Numbered from the stretch's first letter, positions 15,666 through 24,503 are shown. The stretch is DNA of 44,315 nt from Clostridiales bacterium (GCA_017620475.1 JAFZQI010000024.1:1-44315); one strand, 5' to 3'. Numbers and translations are program-made. Notes: generated by a model not told the origin, from the letters alone.

Positions 15666-17716
15666 TTACTTTTCCTTGACCACCATAGAGGCACGGTTCT
15701 GAATCGTTTTTAAGACATCCTCCTCCGAACGGTCACCCGCAAAATACCCCGCCGCTTCTTCGCAGATGATTGCCGTAATATCGCTGTCAAAACTTACACT
15801 GCGTTTGGAAGTGGACATCAGCTCCCGAAGCGTATCGATATCCTCCCGGCTGATCCATACCAGATACCCTTCGTATATGGATAAGTCATGATACTCTTTC
15901 ATGGCCTTTTCGTAAAGAGCGTTATTCCGGTTCATCTCGTCTTCGCATTCTTTTTCAAAGGTCTTCCTGTTCACCGAAAGAGTATACTGAATCCCTGAGC
16001 CGTCGTACGAAAACTGCAGGAAAGATCGGATAAAATCCCATGCCAGATCCGCATATTTGGTGGTTGCGACAATGCCCAAAGATGAGAAACAGTAACTGCT
16101 CATTCCCGTTCCGTCTGAAGAGGGATACCCGAGAAAAGCAGTCTGACCGGGAACCAGCTGGCGCTGATATGCAAAATCGTTGATCGTCGACAGTGTGCTT
16201 TCTTTCACGGCAAGACATTCCGTCTGGAATTTAACGTCCGTATAATCAACACTATCGTAGTAGATTCCTTCTCCCCCGTATTCCGAATGTTCGCCTTCGT
16301 CTTTGGGGATCTCTTTTACGCCGTACTTTTTCGTCAGCTGTAAAATCCTTTTCATATCGTCGTTTTGAAAGTCCACGGTCTTTGCCGCATAGTCAACGGA
16401 ATCGGGTAACGAATACAGAAGTCTTGTCAGCAGAAGCTCGTTCGGCATGCCTTCCAGGAAACTCACCCCGTCCGGAATGCTTTCGGCAGAGTTTTCGAAT
16501 TCGTCATAGGTCCAGCCGCCCCGGTTTGTGATGTATTTCGTGTTGACCTCCAGCCCGAAAAGCATGACTCGAAGCGGAATATTATATAGTTTTCCATTCT
16601 TTTCTTCTGCACGGAAAATATTATCGAAATACTCATCCCTATCAAGACCCTGCGGACCGTCGATGAAGGTGTTGAGATCCAGCATGATATCCGGATTTTC
16701 GAATGCCGTTTTCCCGCCCATACCGATCAGAATATCCGGACCGACCCCGGAAAGAATGTCCAGCATGAGCGCCTGTCTTGCCGCGTCACTATCCGAATTT
16801 ATGGAATCGTTATCCGAATAGTCGATGATTACGGCGCGGGCTTTGGCTGAAGTGTCACGATTATACTCTTCAATGAATGTGGAAATAGCGGCATCCCCTC
16901 CAATGCCTTCTCCACCGATCACGATCATTTTTTTGCCTGCATGCGGATTCTTCTCTGCACGTTTCAATCGAATCAAATAGATATTGTTCCCGGTTAATGA
17001 AAGACTATGTCCCAGGGCAAACAGCTCATCGTCATTCTTCGGATAGATGCTGGCATTTCGGGCAATACTGCGGGACACATCGGTATCATTCCAGTTGAAT
17101 ATCTCCTCCGTCGTTCCGCTCTTGATATCAACCCGGGAGCAGCCGGATCCGAAATTGACAAAGATCCCTTCATTCGTTGACACCGGTCTTCCTGTTGCAA
17201 ATAACTTGTCCGCCTGTATCGGGTCCCCCAGTTTTCCGGAATCCAGATCCACTTCCTTCAGCTGAGCGGTAAACCCGCCCTCACTGCTAAAACCAGTAGA
17301 AAGAATATAGTTCTTCCCGTCTTGTGCGATCACATCTCCTTCGATCGTGCGTCCGAAATCGGAGATCTCGGAAAGACGATTTCCGTCCCGATCGTAGACC
17401 GTCATCTTGCTGCTTCCGCAGACGGTGATCCGTCCATCGGGAAGGATGCCCATCTGCGGAACAGTCGTCATTTCTTCAGATACCGGCGGGTTCTGAAGCA
17501 TAACATTTTGCACTTCATTTCCCTCTTTATCGATGATCGTAAGCCGAAGGCTTTCCTTTCCTGTTTCAACATCAAAATCGTTCGAAATGATCAGAACATT
17601 CCCGTCCTTGTCCATGGCCATATCACAGGAAAAAAATGAATCCGATTACAGGCCGCGGCCGGAAGAAGCATGGCGCATGTCAGCACGCCTGCGGCTACAC
17701 GCTTTATTGTTTTCAT
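15666..17716 (-). CDS. Solute-binding lipoprotein with beta-propeller-like N-terminus, frameshifted
   Basis: The gene reads in two frames. From the ATG at 17716 the first 27 codons encode a lipoprotein signal, MKTIKRVAAGVLTCAMLLPA then AAC, so the acylated cysteine is residue 23. The frame is then lost at a tract of seven As (plus strand 17630-17636). The remaining 640-odd residues continue one base out of phase, from about 17629 to the stop at 15666. One extra base in the tract would join them. The main part has a beta-propeller-like region (KDGNVLIISND, LPDGRITVCGSS) to about 230. An extracellular solute-binding fold follows (ISTFIEEYNR, GPDILIGMG, YNIPLRVMLFGLEVN, AWDFIRSFLQF). It should be a surface binding protein; no permease genes are adjacent. 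Confidence 0.75.
17630..17636. repeat. A7/T7 homopolymer at the frameshift point
   Basis: Seven consecutive As (Ts in the coding strand) lie between the lipobox and the body of the lipoprotein and mark the exact place where the frame changes. Eight Ts, or five, would restore one continuous frame. Confidence 0.8.
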
Positions 17717-17792
17717 ACATCCATTTCATCCTTTCCCGAATACATCTTACCAAGAAAAGATTCGAATGACATGACTATGCAGTCACCTTGGC

Positions 17793-20546
17793 CTAACTGA
17801 GCGTAACTGCCGCGCGGACATCGGAGATGGCAATGATCTTTCCGGCTTTGTTTCTCGCAATGATCATGTAGCTATAGCGTTTACCGGCGGTAAGACCGGT
17901 GTGCGAGGTCGAGGTCTGCGAAGAACCGGTAGACTTGACCAGAGTAAAGGCTCCGCCGTCTTCCTTAAACATGACATCATAGGAGTACGCTCCGGAGACA
18001 CTTCCCCAGGAAAGTGTCATTGTCACGCCGCTCTTCGGTGCGACCTTAAAGTTGGAAATAAACCGGTAGGTCACGCTTCCGACAGCAGATCTCTCTCCAT
18101 AGTAGGTCTTCCCGTCGATCTTCTTATAGGCCTGCACCTGGTAATAGTATTTCTGGCCGGGAGCCGTATTCTTATCCACAAAGGATGTACCTCCCAGAAC
18201 GCTTGCATAATACTCGAAAGATCCGCTTTCGCCGGTGGTGCTTCTATAGACGTTATATCGATCCGTTCCGCCGACCTTATTCCAGGAAAGTGAGATCGAC
18301 CCGTCAGCACGCAGCTGCACCGTTTGCAGGGACGTCGGCCCGAGTGTGACCGCTTCCCGAACGGGAGAGATCGCAATCGGATTTCCGGCGCCGTTTTTCG
18401 CGATGATCTTATAGCGGTATCTGGTTCCGGCAGAAAGTCCGGTATGTGAAGTCGAGGTCTGTGTTTTTCCGGCGGTCTTTGCAAGGTTATAATTCCCACC
18501 GACAGGCGCATACAGGATGTCGTAGGAAACGGCACCGGGAACACGACTCCAGCTTATTCCTATCGTCACGCTGCTTTTGACAGTGATTGCAAAGCTTGAA
18601 AATGACTGGTACGTGACACTTCCCGCATTGGAATACCGGCTGTAGAAGGTCTGCCCGTCTTTCATGTAGGCTCTGACTTTGTAATAGTACTTCTGCCCGG
18701 GCTTCGCCGTGGTATCCGTCGTGGACTGGGAACCCTTGACGCTCTTGACGTATTCATATGTGCCGTTTTCGGAAGTGGACCTGTAGATATTGTATCCATC
18801 TGCACCGTTGACCTTGCTCCAGGAAAGGGATATCCCCTTCTCCGTTACCAGGACCGACTCCAGGGTCGGTTTTCCGAGAGGCATAGCCACCTGTGCATTG
18901 GGTGTTCTATAGTTTAATTCCAAAAGATTATTCAGACCGGCAGTCAGTTCGGAATAGGTCACTCTTCCGTGAGGATAGATGTACGATCCCCTCGGTTTCA
19001 GGATCTCCCACTGAATCGCAAAAGTCATCGCGCCCCACGCGTAATAATCCATCTTGAAAAAGTCCGAGAAATTATCCGTCCGTCCATAGTCAAAAGCACT
19101 GGAAAATCCTTTATATTCCGCGTATCTGTGGATCATGAGCGCCAGATCTTCTCTTGTGATATATTGACCCACACCGAAGGTATCTGAGCAGATGTTCGGG
19201 TAGCCGAAGCAGATATCATTAGCCTCGCCCCACTTCACGGCATTCTCGTACCAGGAGCCTGCCTTCACATCCGTAAAACGAGTCTTCAATCCGCTGACGC
19301 TCGGACTTCCGGCCAGCCGGTACAGTGTCTGGATCGCCACCTCACGGGTAATCAGATCGTCTGAAGTAGACAGGCCGTCACGGGCATCCACATAACTGTC
19401 GTAGGATTCTTTTCCCTTCTTGTGAGTCGTATCCACCGTGCATTTATAGTCGACACATAAACAGTATTCCAGTTCATCAAAATACTCGTGGCTTCCACCA
19501 TAATCAAGCGTCATGGAATAACCCTGGCAGACCAGCGGTTCATCCTGATAATACCCGTCATTGTAGACCTTGAGCAACCGGCTGTTGTTCCCGATATTGA
19601 GTGTGGTAAAAGGATTCGTGAACGCAAGGCAATAGTACAGCTTCGGATTATTCGACAGGTCCAAAGAAGAGATCTCGTTTCTTCCGCAGCTCAGCCAGGC
19701 AAGATCAGGATTATTCGACAGATCCAGTTTCTTGATGTAGTTATAACTGCAGTTCAGTTTCATCAGGTGCGGGTTATGGCTGACATCGAGGACGGTAACA
19801 TTATTCGCCGCACAGCAATAGTACTCCAGATCCTTCAATCCGCTGATATTGACACTATTGCCGAGTCGCGGATTATCCCATATATCCAGTCTCTTCATCT
19901 TCTTATTATTCGACAGATCCAGCGACCCGAGATTATTCTTCTGTGCATCTAGGTGAGACAATTTCGGATTATGACTTACGTCCAGAGAAGTAAGTCCGCA
20001 GGATGCGACCATCAGATGTTCCAGTTCCTCATTCTGTGTGACATCGATCGACTTCAGATTCGGATTGGTGCTGGCTTCGAGATACGCCATATGCTCGTTA
20101 TTTCTCACATTCAGCGAGGTCAGCCGGCAATCAAAGCAATACACCCACTCCAGTTTCGGATTCGGCGTAAAATCCAGCGAGGTAAACAGGTTTTCGGAGC
20201 ACCATACTCCCGTCAGCTCTTTGTTATTGCTGATGTCCATATAGGAGATCTGATTCTGTCTACACCACAATCCCCGGATCTGCGTAAAGTACTCGATCCC
20301 TTTCAAGGATTTGATACCCTTACCTTCACAGACGATATTATAGATGTGGTTCACTTCATAATCGCCGATATACCCGTTTCCATCGAGATCGTAAGTGGTT
20401 GCGATCACCGCTCTGAAATTGTCATCCGGGAAATTCGTGCTGTCGATACGTACGCCTTTGTCCGCCAGTACGGGAACTGAACCCATGCACTGGAAAATGC
20501 TCGCTGCCGCAATAGATGCCGCGAGAAATTTACTTACCTGTTTCAT
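17793..20546 (-). CDS. Secreted LRR-SLH-fibronectin III surface protein
   Basis: A 917-residue extracellular protein. A signal peptide (about 1-29, ending PVLADKG) is followed by an EF-hand-like loop DLDGNGYIG near 53. About a dozen leucine-rich repeats of 20-23 residues (LTSLDVSHNPKLSHLDAQKN type) run to about 330. Two S-layer-homology-like segments (ITREVAIQTLYRLAGSP with FTDVKAGSWYENAV, then ITREDLALMIHRYAEYKG) fall around 395-510. Four fibronectin type III modules (562-917) form two long duplicates. SLH segments suggest non-covalent attachment to cell-wall polymer; LRR and FN3 suggest binding to host or polysaccharide. A promoter lies at 20586-20614. No LPxTG anchor is present. Confidence 0.9.
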   Translation of the reverse strand: MKQVSKFLAASIAAASIFQCMGSVPVLADKGVRIDSTNFPDDNFRAVIATTYDLDGNGYIGDYEVNHIYNIVCEGKGIKSLKGIEYFTQIRGLWCRQNQISYMDISNNKELTGVWCSENLFTSLDFTPNPKLEWVYCFDCRLTSLNVRNNEHMAYLEASTNPNLKSIDVTQNEELEHLMVASCGLTSLDVSHNPKLSHLDAQKNNLGSLDLSNNKKMKRLDIWDNPRLGNSVNISGLKDLEYYCCAANNVTVLDVSHNPHLMKLNCSYNYIKKLDLSNNPDLAWLSCGRNEISSLDLSNNPKLYYCLAFTNPFTTLNIGNNSRLLKVYNDGYYQDEPLVCQGYSMTLDYGGSHEYFDELEYCLCVDYKCTVDTTHKKGKESYDSYVDARDGLSTSDDLITREVAIQTLYRLAGSPSVSGLKTRFTDVKAGSWYENAVKWGEANDICFGYPNICSDTFGVGQYITREDLALMIHRYAEYKGFSSAFDYGRTDNFSDFFKMDYYAWGAMTFAIQWEILKPRGSYIYPHGRVTYSELTAGLNNLLELNYRTPNAQVAMPLGKPTLESVLVTEKGISLSWSKVNGADGYNIYRSTSENGTYEYVKSVKGSQSTTDTTAKPGQKYYYKVRAYMKDGQTFYSRYSNAGSVTYQSFSSFAITVKSSVTIGISWSRVPGAVSYDILYAPVGGNYNLAKTAGKTQTSTSHTGLSAGTRYRYKIIAKNGAGNPIAISPVREAVTLGPTSLQTVQLRADGSISLSWNKVGGTDRYNVYRSTTGESGSFEYYASVLGGTSFVDKNTAPGQKYYYQVQAYKKIDGKTYYGERSAVGSVTYRFISNFKVAPKSGVTMTLSWGSVSGAYSYDVMFKEDGGAFTLVKSTGSSQTSTSHTGLTAGKRYSYMIIARNKAGKIIAISDVRAAVTLS
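17796..18863 (-). repeat. Tandem duplication of an FN3 pair
   Basis: Two consecutive 178-residue units (residues 562-739 and 740-917; DNA 18330-18863 and 17796-18329) align end to end. Each has an ISLSW-x-KV-x-G module followed by a SSVTIGISW/SGVTMTLSW module. Both second modules share QTSTSHTGL and end in VR(E/A)AVTL. Confidence 0.85.
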
Positions 20547-20585
20547 ATACCCAACCTTTCAAAATACCCTGCTATCCTTTACGAC

Positions 20586-20614
20586 ATTATCACAATTGTC
20601 ATTACATCTGTCTT
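20586..20614 (-). promoter_or_regulatory. Promoter of the LRR-SLH-FN3 gene
   Basis: On the minus strand AAGACA is followed after 17 bp by GATAAT, about 40 nt before the start codon. Confidence 0.5.
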
Positions 20615-20699
20615 TACTTTTCAGGCACATTTGTATCAGAATACTTGCCCTCTTTTGACAGCTGTATCGTACAGGTATTATCAGGTTCGGCTATTTCAG

Positions 20700-21179
20700 T
20701 TACGTATTCCCCTCTAAAGCAGTAAATAAGAAATTCCCCGGTCGGGTCGTCTGATACGGTGTGAGCTCGAAACCACTCCCGGAAAGCGCACATCGGATCA
20801 TGGTCTTTGTCAGTCCCGGAACGGTCTCATCTTCCAGCGCATCTTCGATCTTCATCCAGACAACTTCACTGTTCTCGTCACCGTCAGACCGCGCGTCTCC
20901 ATCGACATATTCGGCAGAAAATATCGCATACCAGTCCTTGGCGCTGAACCGGATCCCCAGAAGTTTACCGGCCTTTACCGTTACACCGGTCTCTTCCTGA
21001 TACTCACGCACCAGTGTCTCCTCCGGCGTTTCGCCGAACTTCACATACCCGCCGGGAATGATCAACATACCATTTCCGTTGCCGTAAGTATGCCGGGCCA
21101 GAAGCACTTTCCCGTCGCAAATACACACACCGGCAACCGACTGGGTCCAATTCGTATTATTGATTTCTTCCTGTGTCAT
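20700..21179 (-). CDS. NUDIX hydrolase
   Basis: NUDIX enzymes hydrolyse nucleoside diphosphates linked to another group. The 159-residue protein has a complete NUDIX box, beginning GYVKFGETPEE at Gly44 and ending REYQEETGV, with the metal-binding glutamates in place. The substrate cannot be told from sequence. I chose the ATG at 21179, one base after the stop of the upstream RNA-ligase gene, with AAGGA eight bases before it; an ATG three codons upstream overlaps that site. The tight junction indicates co-translation with the 2'-5' RNA ligase family gene. Confidence 0.88.
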   Translation of the reverse strand: MTQEEINNTNWTQSVAGVCICDGKVLLARHTYGNGNGMLIIPGGYVKFGETPEETLVREYQEETGVTVKAGKLLGIRFSAKDWYAIFSAEYVDGDARSDGDENSEVVWMKIEDALEDETVPGLTKTMIRCALSGSGFELTPYQTTRPGNFLFTALEGNT

Positions 21180-21180
21180 A

Positions 21181-21687
21181 TCAATCATCCTTCAGTTCTA
21201 AAGATGCAATCTCTCTTGTGGGCCAGAACGCACAAAGATGCAACCTGACAACTTTTCCGACCATAGGTTTGAAGCACTTTACGAAGGTCGGAATCGCGGC
21301 CTGCACGACCTCCGGCTCATCGATCAGGATCGTGGTATGCGGAGTAAACGGATACGGCTGCGGAACGCCCATCTGACAGGCTTCCTGAAGCTTGTCCAGT
21401 TCCGGATTTCTTTCCGGCGCCGCGAAAAGCACTGACCCACCGGCAAACATTCCCATATGGCTCAGGTGCACTTGCACCTGCGAAAACTCCGCCGCCGCTT
21501 TCTTTATGTTCTCGACGACTTTATCTTCCATTTCCAGAGGATATGTCGCAAGACTTATATGGTAAGGAAGGTTCGGCGTCTGTTTTCCGGTAAATCCTTC
21601 TTTCTGAAGTGCTTCGTACCATGAAGACATATTCTTCTGGACACCCTCATCCAGATCCGCCATCAGACAAATAAAACTTTCCGCCAT
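21181..21687 (-). CDS. 2'-5' RNA ligase/phosphodiesterase family protein
   Basis: The 168-residue protein shows both catalytic tetrads of the 2H superfamily: H43-I-S45 in PYHISLATY and H117-T-T119 in FTPHTTIL, about 74 residues apart as usual. Members ligate RNA halves or open 2',3'-cyclic phosphates. Length fits the family. It is the first gene of a pair with the NUDIX hydrolase and has a promoter at 21742-21770. A nucleotide-end processing role for the pair is an inference from the two families. Confidence 0.83.
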   Translation of the reverse strand: MAESFICLMADLDEGVQKNMSSWYEALQKEGFTGKQTPNLPYHISLATYPLEMEDKVVENIKKAAAEFSQVQVHLSHMGMFAGGSVLFAAPERNPELDKLQEACQMGVPQPYPFTPHTTILIDEPEVVQAAIPTFVKCFKPMVGKVVRLHLCAFWPTREIASLELKDD

Positions 21688-21741
21688 ATCGATTCTTTCT
21701 TTCGTTCTGATTATGCTTTTCCAAAAGCACTGTTATTACTG

Positions 21742-21770
21742 AGTATAGTGCCTCTTTTCGGCATTGTCAT
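21742..21770 (-). promoter_or_regulatory. Promoter of the RNA-ligase/NUDIX operon
   Basis: The minus strand reads ATGACA, 17 bp, TATACT, about 55 nt upstream of the start at 21687. Confidence 0.6.
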
Positions 21771-21792
21771 TGTCCTGAAAATATAGACTTTA

Positions 21793-22221
21793 TCAGCCCG
21801 GAAGTCCTCCATTGATGATGATAAAGATAATGAAGGAGATAATATCGATCGCCAGAAATACGGCCAGACCGATCAGCACATATTTGAAGATCTTTTTCGT
21901 CTTCTCCTTATTCTGCTCATTCAGGATCTTCTGGTCGAGCACATCGCCGACCGTCTTGTGAGTATCTTCCGGTTTCGTCCCCTCGGTCTTCTCTTCCGGT
22001 TTTATCTCCGCTTCTTCCTCCGGCTCGATCCCCTTGAGAAGATAATCCGTGGTGACCCCAAAGATCTCACTCAAGGCGATGATCTTCTCCGGATCCGGGG
22101 AAGCCTGTTCACTCTCCCATTTGGAGACCGCCTGCCGGGAAACCCCGACCGCCTCGGCCAGCTGTTCCTGGGACATGCCCTTAGACTTTCGGAGCATCAA
22201 GATTCTGTCTGCTATACTCAT
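21793..22221 (-). CDS. Membrane-anchored XRE-family regulator
   Basis: A 142-residue protein with an N-terminal helix-turn-helix (about 6-60; MSQEQLAEAVGVSRQAVSKW is the recognition core). An acidic Glu/Lys/Pro linker (64-88) follows, then a 54-residue tail (89-142) with one transmembrane helix at about 113-136. The DNA-binding domain should face the cytoplasm. The start overlaps the stop of the CPBP gene by four bases. The tail is closely similar to almost the whole of the 65-aa protein at 23100-23297 in the same operon. A tethered regulator beside an intramembrane protease suggests release by proteolysis, but nothing in the sequence proves it. Confidence 0.88.
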   Translation of the reverse strand: MSIADRILMLRKSKGMSQEQLAEAVGVSRQAVSKWESEQASPDPEKIIALSEIFGVTTDYLLKGIEPEEEAEIKPEEKTEGTKPEDTHKTVGDVLDQKILNEQNKEKTKKIFKYVLIGLAVFLAIDIISFIIFIIINGGLPG

Positions 22222-23075
22222 GCTATTACCTCATTTGCCGTATGATCGCGCTTCATGGAAAGAAGGATCATGGAAACGACAGCCAGATATCCGATCAGCG
22301 CAACCAGTGATGATTCGATCCCGAACTGTCCTCCTGTGAGAAGTACGGAATCCGAACGAAGCACATATGTCACGATCGATCCTTCCACGGGAGAACCGGC
22401 GATCGTAAGACCGCCACCAACTATTATTATATTCCAGATGGCATGCACGATGCCACTATTCCAGACGGAACCCGATTTGATGGCGATCAGGGAGAACATG
22501 ATGCCCGAAAGTGTGCCTGCCACCGCGACCAGCATCATGGATACGGGAGTCGGCGATTCGATCTCCATAATATGAATCAGCCCGAAAAGCACTGACGGCG
22601 CAACGACTGCGACAGCCGTATTCCATTTCTTCTTCAGAAGATGCATCATCACGCCGCGGAAGATGATCTCTTCCACGAAGGGTGCGGCCAGTCCGCTATA
22701 GAAAAGGCCCGCGGTGACTGTCGAGAAGAGCCCCGCACCCGTCATATCAGAAGAGATAAACTCTCCCTTTACGAAAAGAAGATAGGAAACGGTAACCGCC
22801 AGAGGCAGGATCACGGCCAGCAGAATATATCTCCGCTTGATCGAGATCTTCGGCATCCCCATCTCCTCCGTCTTACTCTTAAAGAGCTTTTTGACGAGAA
22901 TCTTTACCAGAAACCATGTAATTGCAAGGTAAAGGATACCCATAACAATGTTACAAATTCCCACGGGAACGCCGATCACGACCAGTCCGCTCGTCAGGAT
23001 CCCGGAAAGTTCCACAGAAAGGATCATAAGGAGAAACGCGGCAAAAACTCCGCCAATTGTTTTCTTGATACTCAT
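22218..23075 (-). CDS. CPBP family intramembrane metalloprotease
   Basis: A 285-residue polytopic protein with about eight hydrophobic segments. All CPBP (CAAX/Abi) motifs are intact: FVEEIIFRG (E135, E136, R140), SVLFGLIHI (H168) and GIVHAIWN (H211, N215), which together bind the catalytic zinc. The family includes CAAX prenyl proteases, bacteriocin-immunity proteins and site-2-like proteases that cut membrane-bound regulators. It sits between the 65-aa tail protein (24 bp upstream) and the XRE regulator (4-bp overlap), so those membrane proteins are natural candidate substrates. Confidence 0.88.
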   Translation of the reverse strand: MSIKKTIGGVFAAFLLMILSVELSGILTSGLVVIGVPVGICNIVMGILYLAITWFLVKILVKKLFKSKTEEMGMPKISIKRRYILLAVILPLAVTVSYLLFVKGEFISSDMTGAGLFSTVTAGLFYSGLAAPFVEEIIFRGVMMHLLKKKWNTAVAVVAPSVLFGLIHIMEIESPTPVSMMLVAVAGTLSGIMFSLIAIKSGSVWNSGIVHAIWNIIIVGGGLTIAGSPVEGSIVTYVLRSDSVLLTGGQFGIESSLVALIGYLAVVSMILLSMKRDHTANEVIA

Positions 23076-23099
23076 ATTCTTACACCTCCGGACCTTCTC

Positions 23100-23297
23100 T
23101 TACATGGGTAACCCGATTGTAAGCGCAACAACAATAAAGGAAATAAAATCGACCGCCAGGAGCGCGAGAAATCCGATTAATGTATATTTACAGAGTTTCT
23201 TTGCGCGTCGGCCGTTCTTCTCGGTCAGGATCTTCTCGTCGATCAGATCCGCCATGGTCTTGTGGTCAGTGTAGTTCATTTTTTCTTCGTAGTTCAT
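23100..23297 (-). CDS. 65-aa membrane protein, paralogue of the XRE regulator tail
   Basis: The ATG at 23297 has a full GGAGGTG site seven bases upstream. The protein has a 12-residue polar start, then a module (13-65: HKTMADLIDEKILTEKNG and onwards) that matches residues 88-142 of the XRE regulator from HKT to the final GLP, with roughly half the positions identical. A single transmembrane helix covers about 38-60. There is no DNA-binding domain. The reading frame stays open to 23396, but that extension lacks a ribosome-binding site. It leads the operon ahead of the CPBP protease and the regulator. A decoy, dimer partner or anti-regulator role is inference. Confidence 0.8.
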   Translation of the reverse strand: MNYEEKMNYTDHKTMADLIDEKILTEKNGRRAKKLCKYTLIGFLALLAVDFISFIVVALTIGLPM

Positions 23298-23379
23298 ATT
23301 GGCACCTCCAAGGTTTTTTGTTGGTCCCAATGTACCAGCCGGCACGGTTGCGACTCTACCATCTTTGGCTTGAACTTTC

Positions 23380-23394
23380 GCAACCTGTGGTTGC
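23380..23394. promoter_or_regulatory. Inverted repeat upstream of the XRE/CPBP operon
   Basis: GCAACC-tgt-GGTTGC is a perfect 6-bp inverted repeat. A further half site occurs near 23346 (GGTTGCG). The three half sites lie 50-100 bp upstream of the operon's first start codon, where an autoregulating XRE protein would be expected to bind. Confidence 0.4.
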
Positions 23395-23481
23395 AACTAC
23401 TGAAAATAGGGCATTTCAGGTTCCGTGGCGCACTGAAACTTTGGCAGCCCGTGACACAAAAAAGCAGGCCCCGTGACATCT

Positions 23482-23499
23482 GTCATGCAAATTCATGAC
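23482..23499. promoter_or_regulatory. Palindrome upstream of the flavoprotein gene
   Basis: GTCATG-caaatt-CATGAC is a perfect 6-bp inverted repeat about 90 bp before the start at 23591. It may be an operator. An 8-bp direct repeat, AGCAAGGA, follows at 23546-23553 and 23566-23573. Confidence 0.4.
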
Positions 23500-23590
23500 G
23501 CACCGCACTATGCGGAACAGTGCTTTTGGCGCAAAATAAAACCGTAGCAAGGATACAGGCGCTACAGCAAGGAAATCGGAGGAACGAAAA

Positions 23591-24271
23591 ATGAAGGTAT
23601 TGGTATTAAACGGAAGCCCGAAGAAGCAGAGCGACACATTCAGACTGACAGATGCATTTCTGAAAGGCCTGAACAAGAATAACGAGCACGAAGTGACCGT
23701 CGTCAACGTGATCGAGAAGAACATCGCGCCGTGCAGAGGCTGCTTCGGATGCTGGCAGCAGAAGAAAGGCCACTGTGTCTTCGAAGACGACTTGAATCCG
23801 ATCCTTGATATGTACTGCGAAGCCGATCTGATCATCTGGAGCTTCCCGCTTTACTGCTATGGCATGCCTTCCCATCTGAAAGCCCTGCTCGACCGTACCA
23901 TCCCGCTGGTGAAGATGGATATGGAAATGATGGATGACGGCACTGTCCGCCACAAGGCCCTGGTCGATTTTTCGAAGATCCACACCCTCGTAATCTGCGG
24001 CTGCGGTTTCCCGAACTGGGAAGGAAACTTCGACGCCATGAAGCTCATTTGCAAAAACTGTTTCGGCAACCTGAACATGGTCTGCGTACCCGAGACGCCG
24101 ATGCTGAATATCCCCGCCGCGGCCGTCGTCGCTGATCCTCTTCTGGCAAGATTCGAAAAAGCCGGCGAAGAGTACGCTTCCGCGATGTCTCTTACACCGG
24201 CTACCATTTCCGAATTGGAGCGCCCGATGATCTCCGCTGAGGATTATATCCGCAACGTTAACGGCGGCTGA
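23591..24271 (+). CDS. NADPH-dependent FMN reductase / iron-sulfur flavoprotein-like
   Basis: The 226-residue protein starts with a flavodoxin-like beta strand and phosphate loop (VLVLNGSPKKQSDTF, 4-18). Four cysteines follow at 48, 51, 54 and 62 (APCRGCFGCW then GHC), the C-x2-C-x2-C-x7-C arrangement of iron-sulfur flavoproteins. WSFPLYCYGMPSHLKALLDR near 94-113 forms the FMN/dimer region. It probably transfers electrons or reduces a small substrate under anaerobic conditions. GGAGG lies nine bases before the ATG. It is the only plus-strand gene for about 14 kb and diverges from the XRE/CPBP operon. Confidence 0.87.
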   Translation: MKVLVLNGSPKKQSDTFRLTDAFLKGLNKNNEHEVTVVNVIEKNIAPCRGCFGCWQQKKGHCVFEDDLNPILDMYCEADLIIWSFPLYCYGMPSHLKALLDRTIPLVKMDMEMMDDGTVRHKALVDFSKIHTLVICGCGFPNWEGNFDAMKLICKNCFGNLNMVCVPETPMLNIPAAAVVADPLLARFEKAGEEYASAMSLTPATISELERPMISAEDYIRNVNGG

Positions 24272-24295
24272 CCGGAGTCATACTTCCGGCAGCCG
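24265..24295 (+). terminator. Hairpin at the end of the flavoprotein gene
   Basis: CGGCTG-a-CCGGA pairs with TCCGG-CAGCCG (one bulged base, loop of about seven). It overlaps the stop codon. There is no T-run, so termination would be weak or factor-dependent; it may instead protect the mRNA 3' end. Confidence 0.45.
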
Positions 24296-24320
24296 ATCGG
24301 ATTCATTCTTCCGGGGCGGA

Positions 24321-24503
24321 TTACAAGAAGAGCCAAATAATTATAACGGCTATTCCGCAGGCAATAACGATAAATCCTCTTTTTCTGATTCCGGCTACCG
24401 CCTTCGGATTGTCACGCATTTCCTTCTTTGTGGAAAGTCTCGGGCAAATCACCATAAAGAGACCCAGAGCGAGAATGATTGCTCCCAACACAGCATAATA
24501 CAT
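24321..24503 (-). CDS. Small two-TM membrane protein
   Basis: A 60-residue protein with two hydrophobic helices (about 3-21 and 43-60) joined by a basic loop PRLSTKKEMRDNPKAVAG. The loop should be cytoplasmic by the positive-inside rule. A good TGGAGGT site precedes the ATG, which supports real translation. I do not recognise a named family. It lies alone between the flavoprotein gene and the XRE-DUF5680 gene. Confidence 0.7.
   Translation of the reverse strand: MYYAVLGAIILALGLFMVICPRLSTKKEMRDNPKAVAGIRKRGFIVIACGIAVIIIWLFL

Noticed and set aside
23298..23396. N-terminal extension of the 65-aa membrane protein (33 extra codons)
   Set aside because: The open frame begins at a TTG right after a stop and lacks a ribosome-binding site. 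GGAGGTG is placed for the ATG at 23297, and the extension carries the candidate operator half sites.
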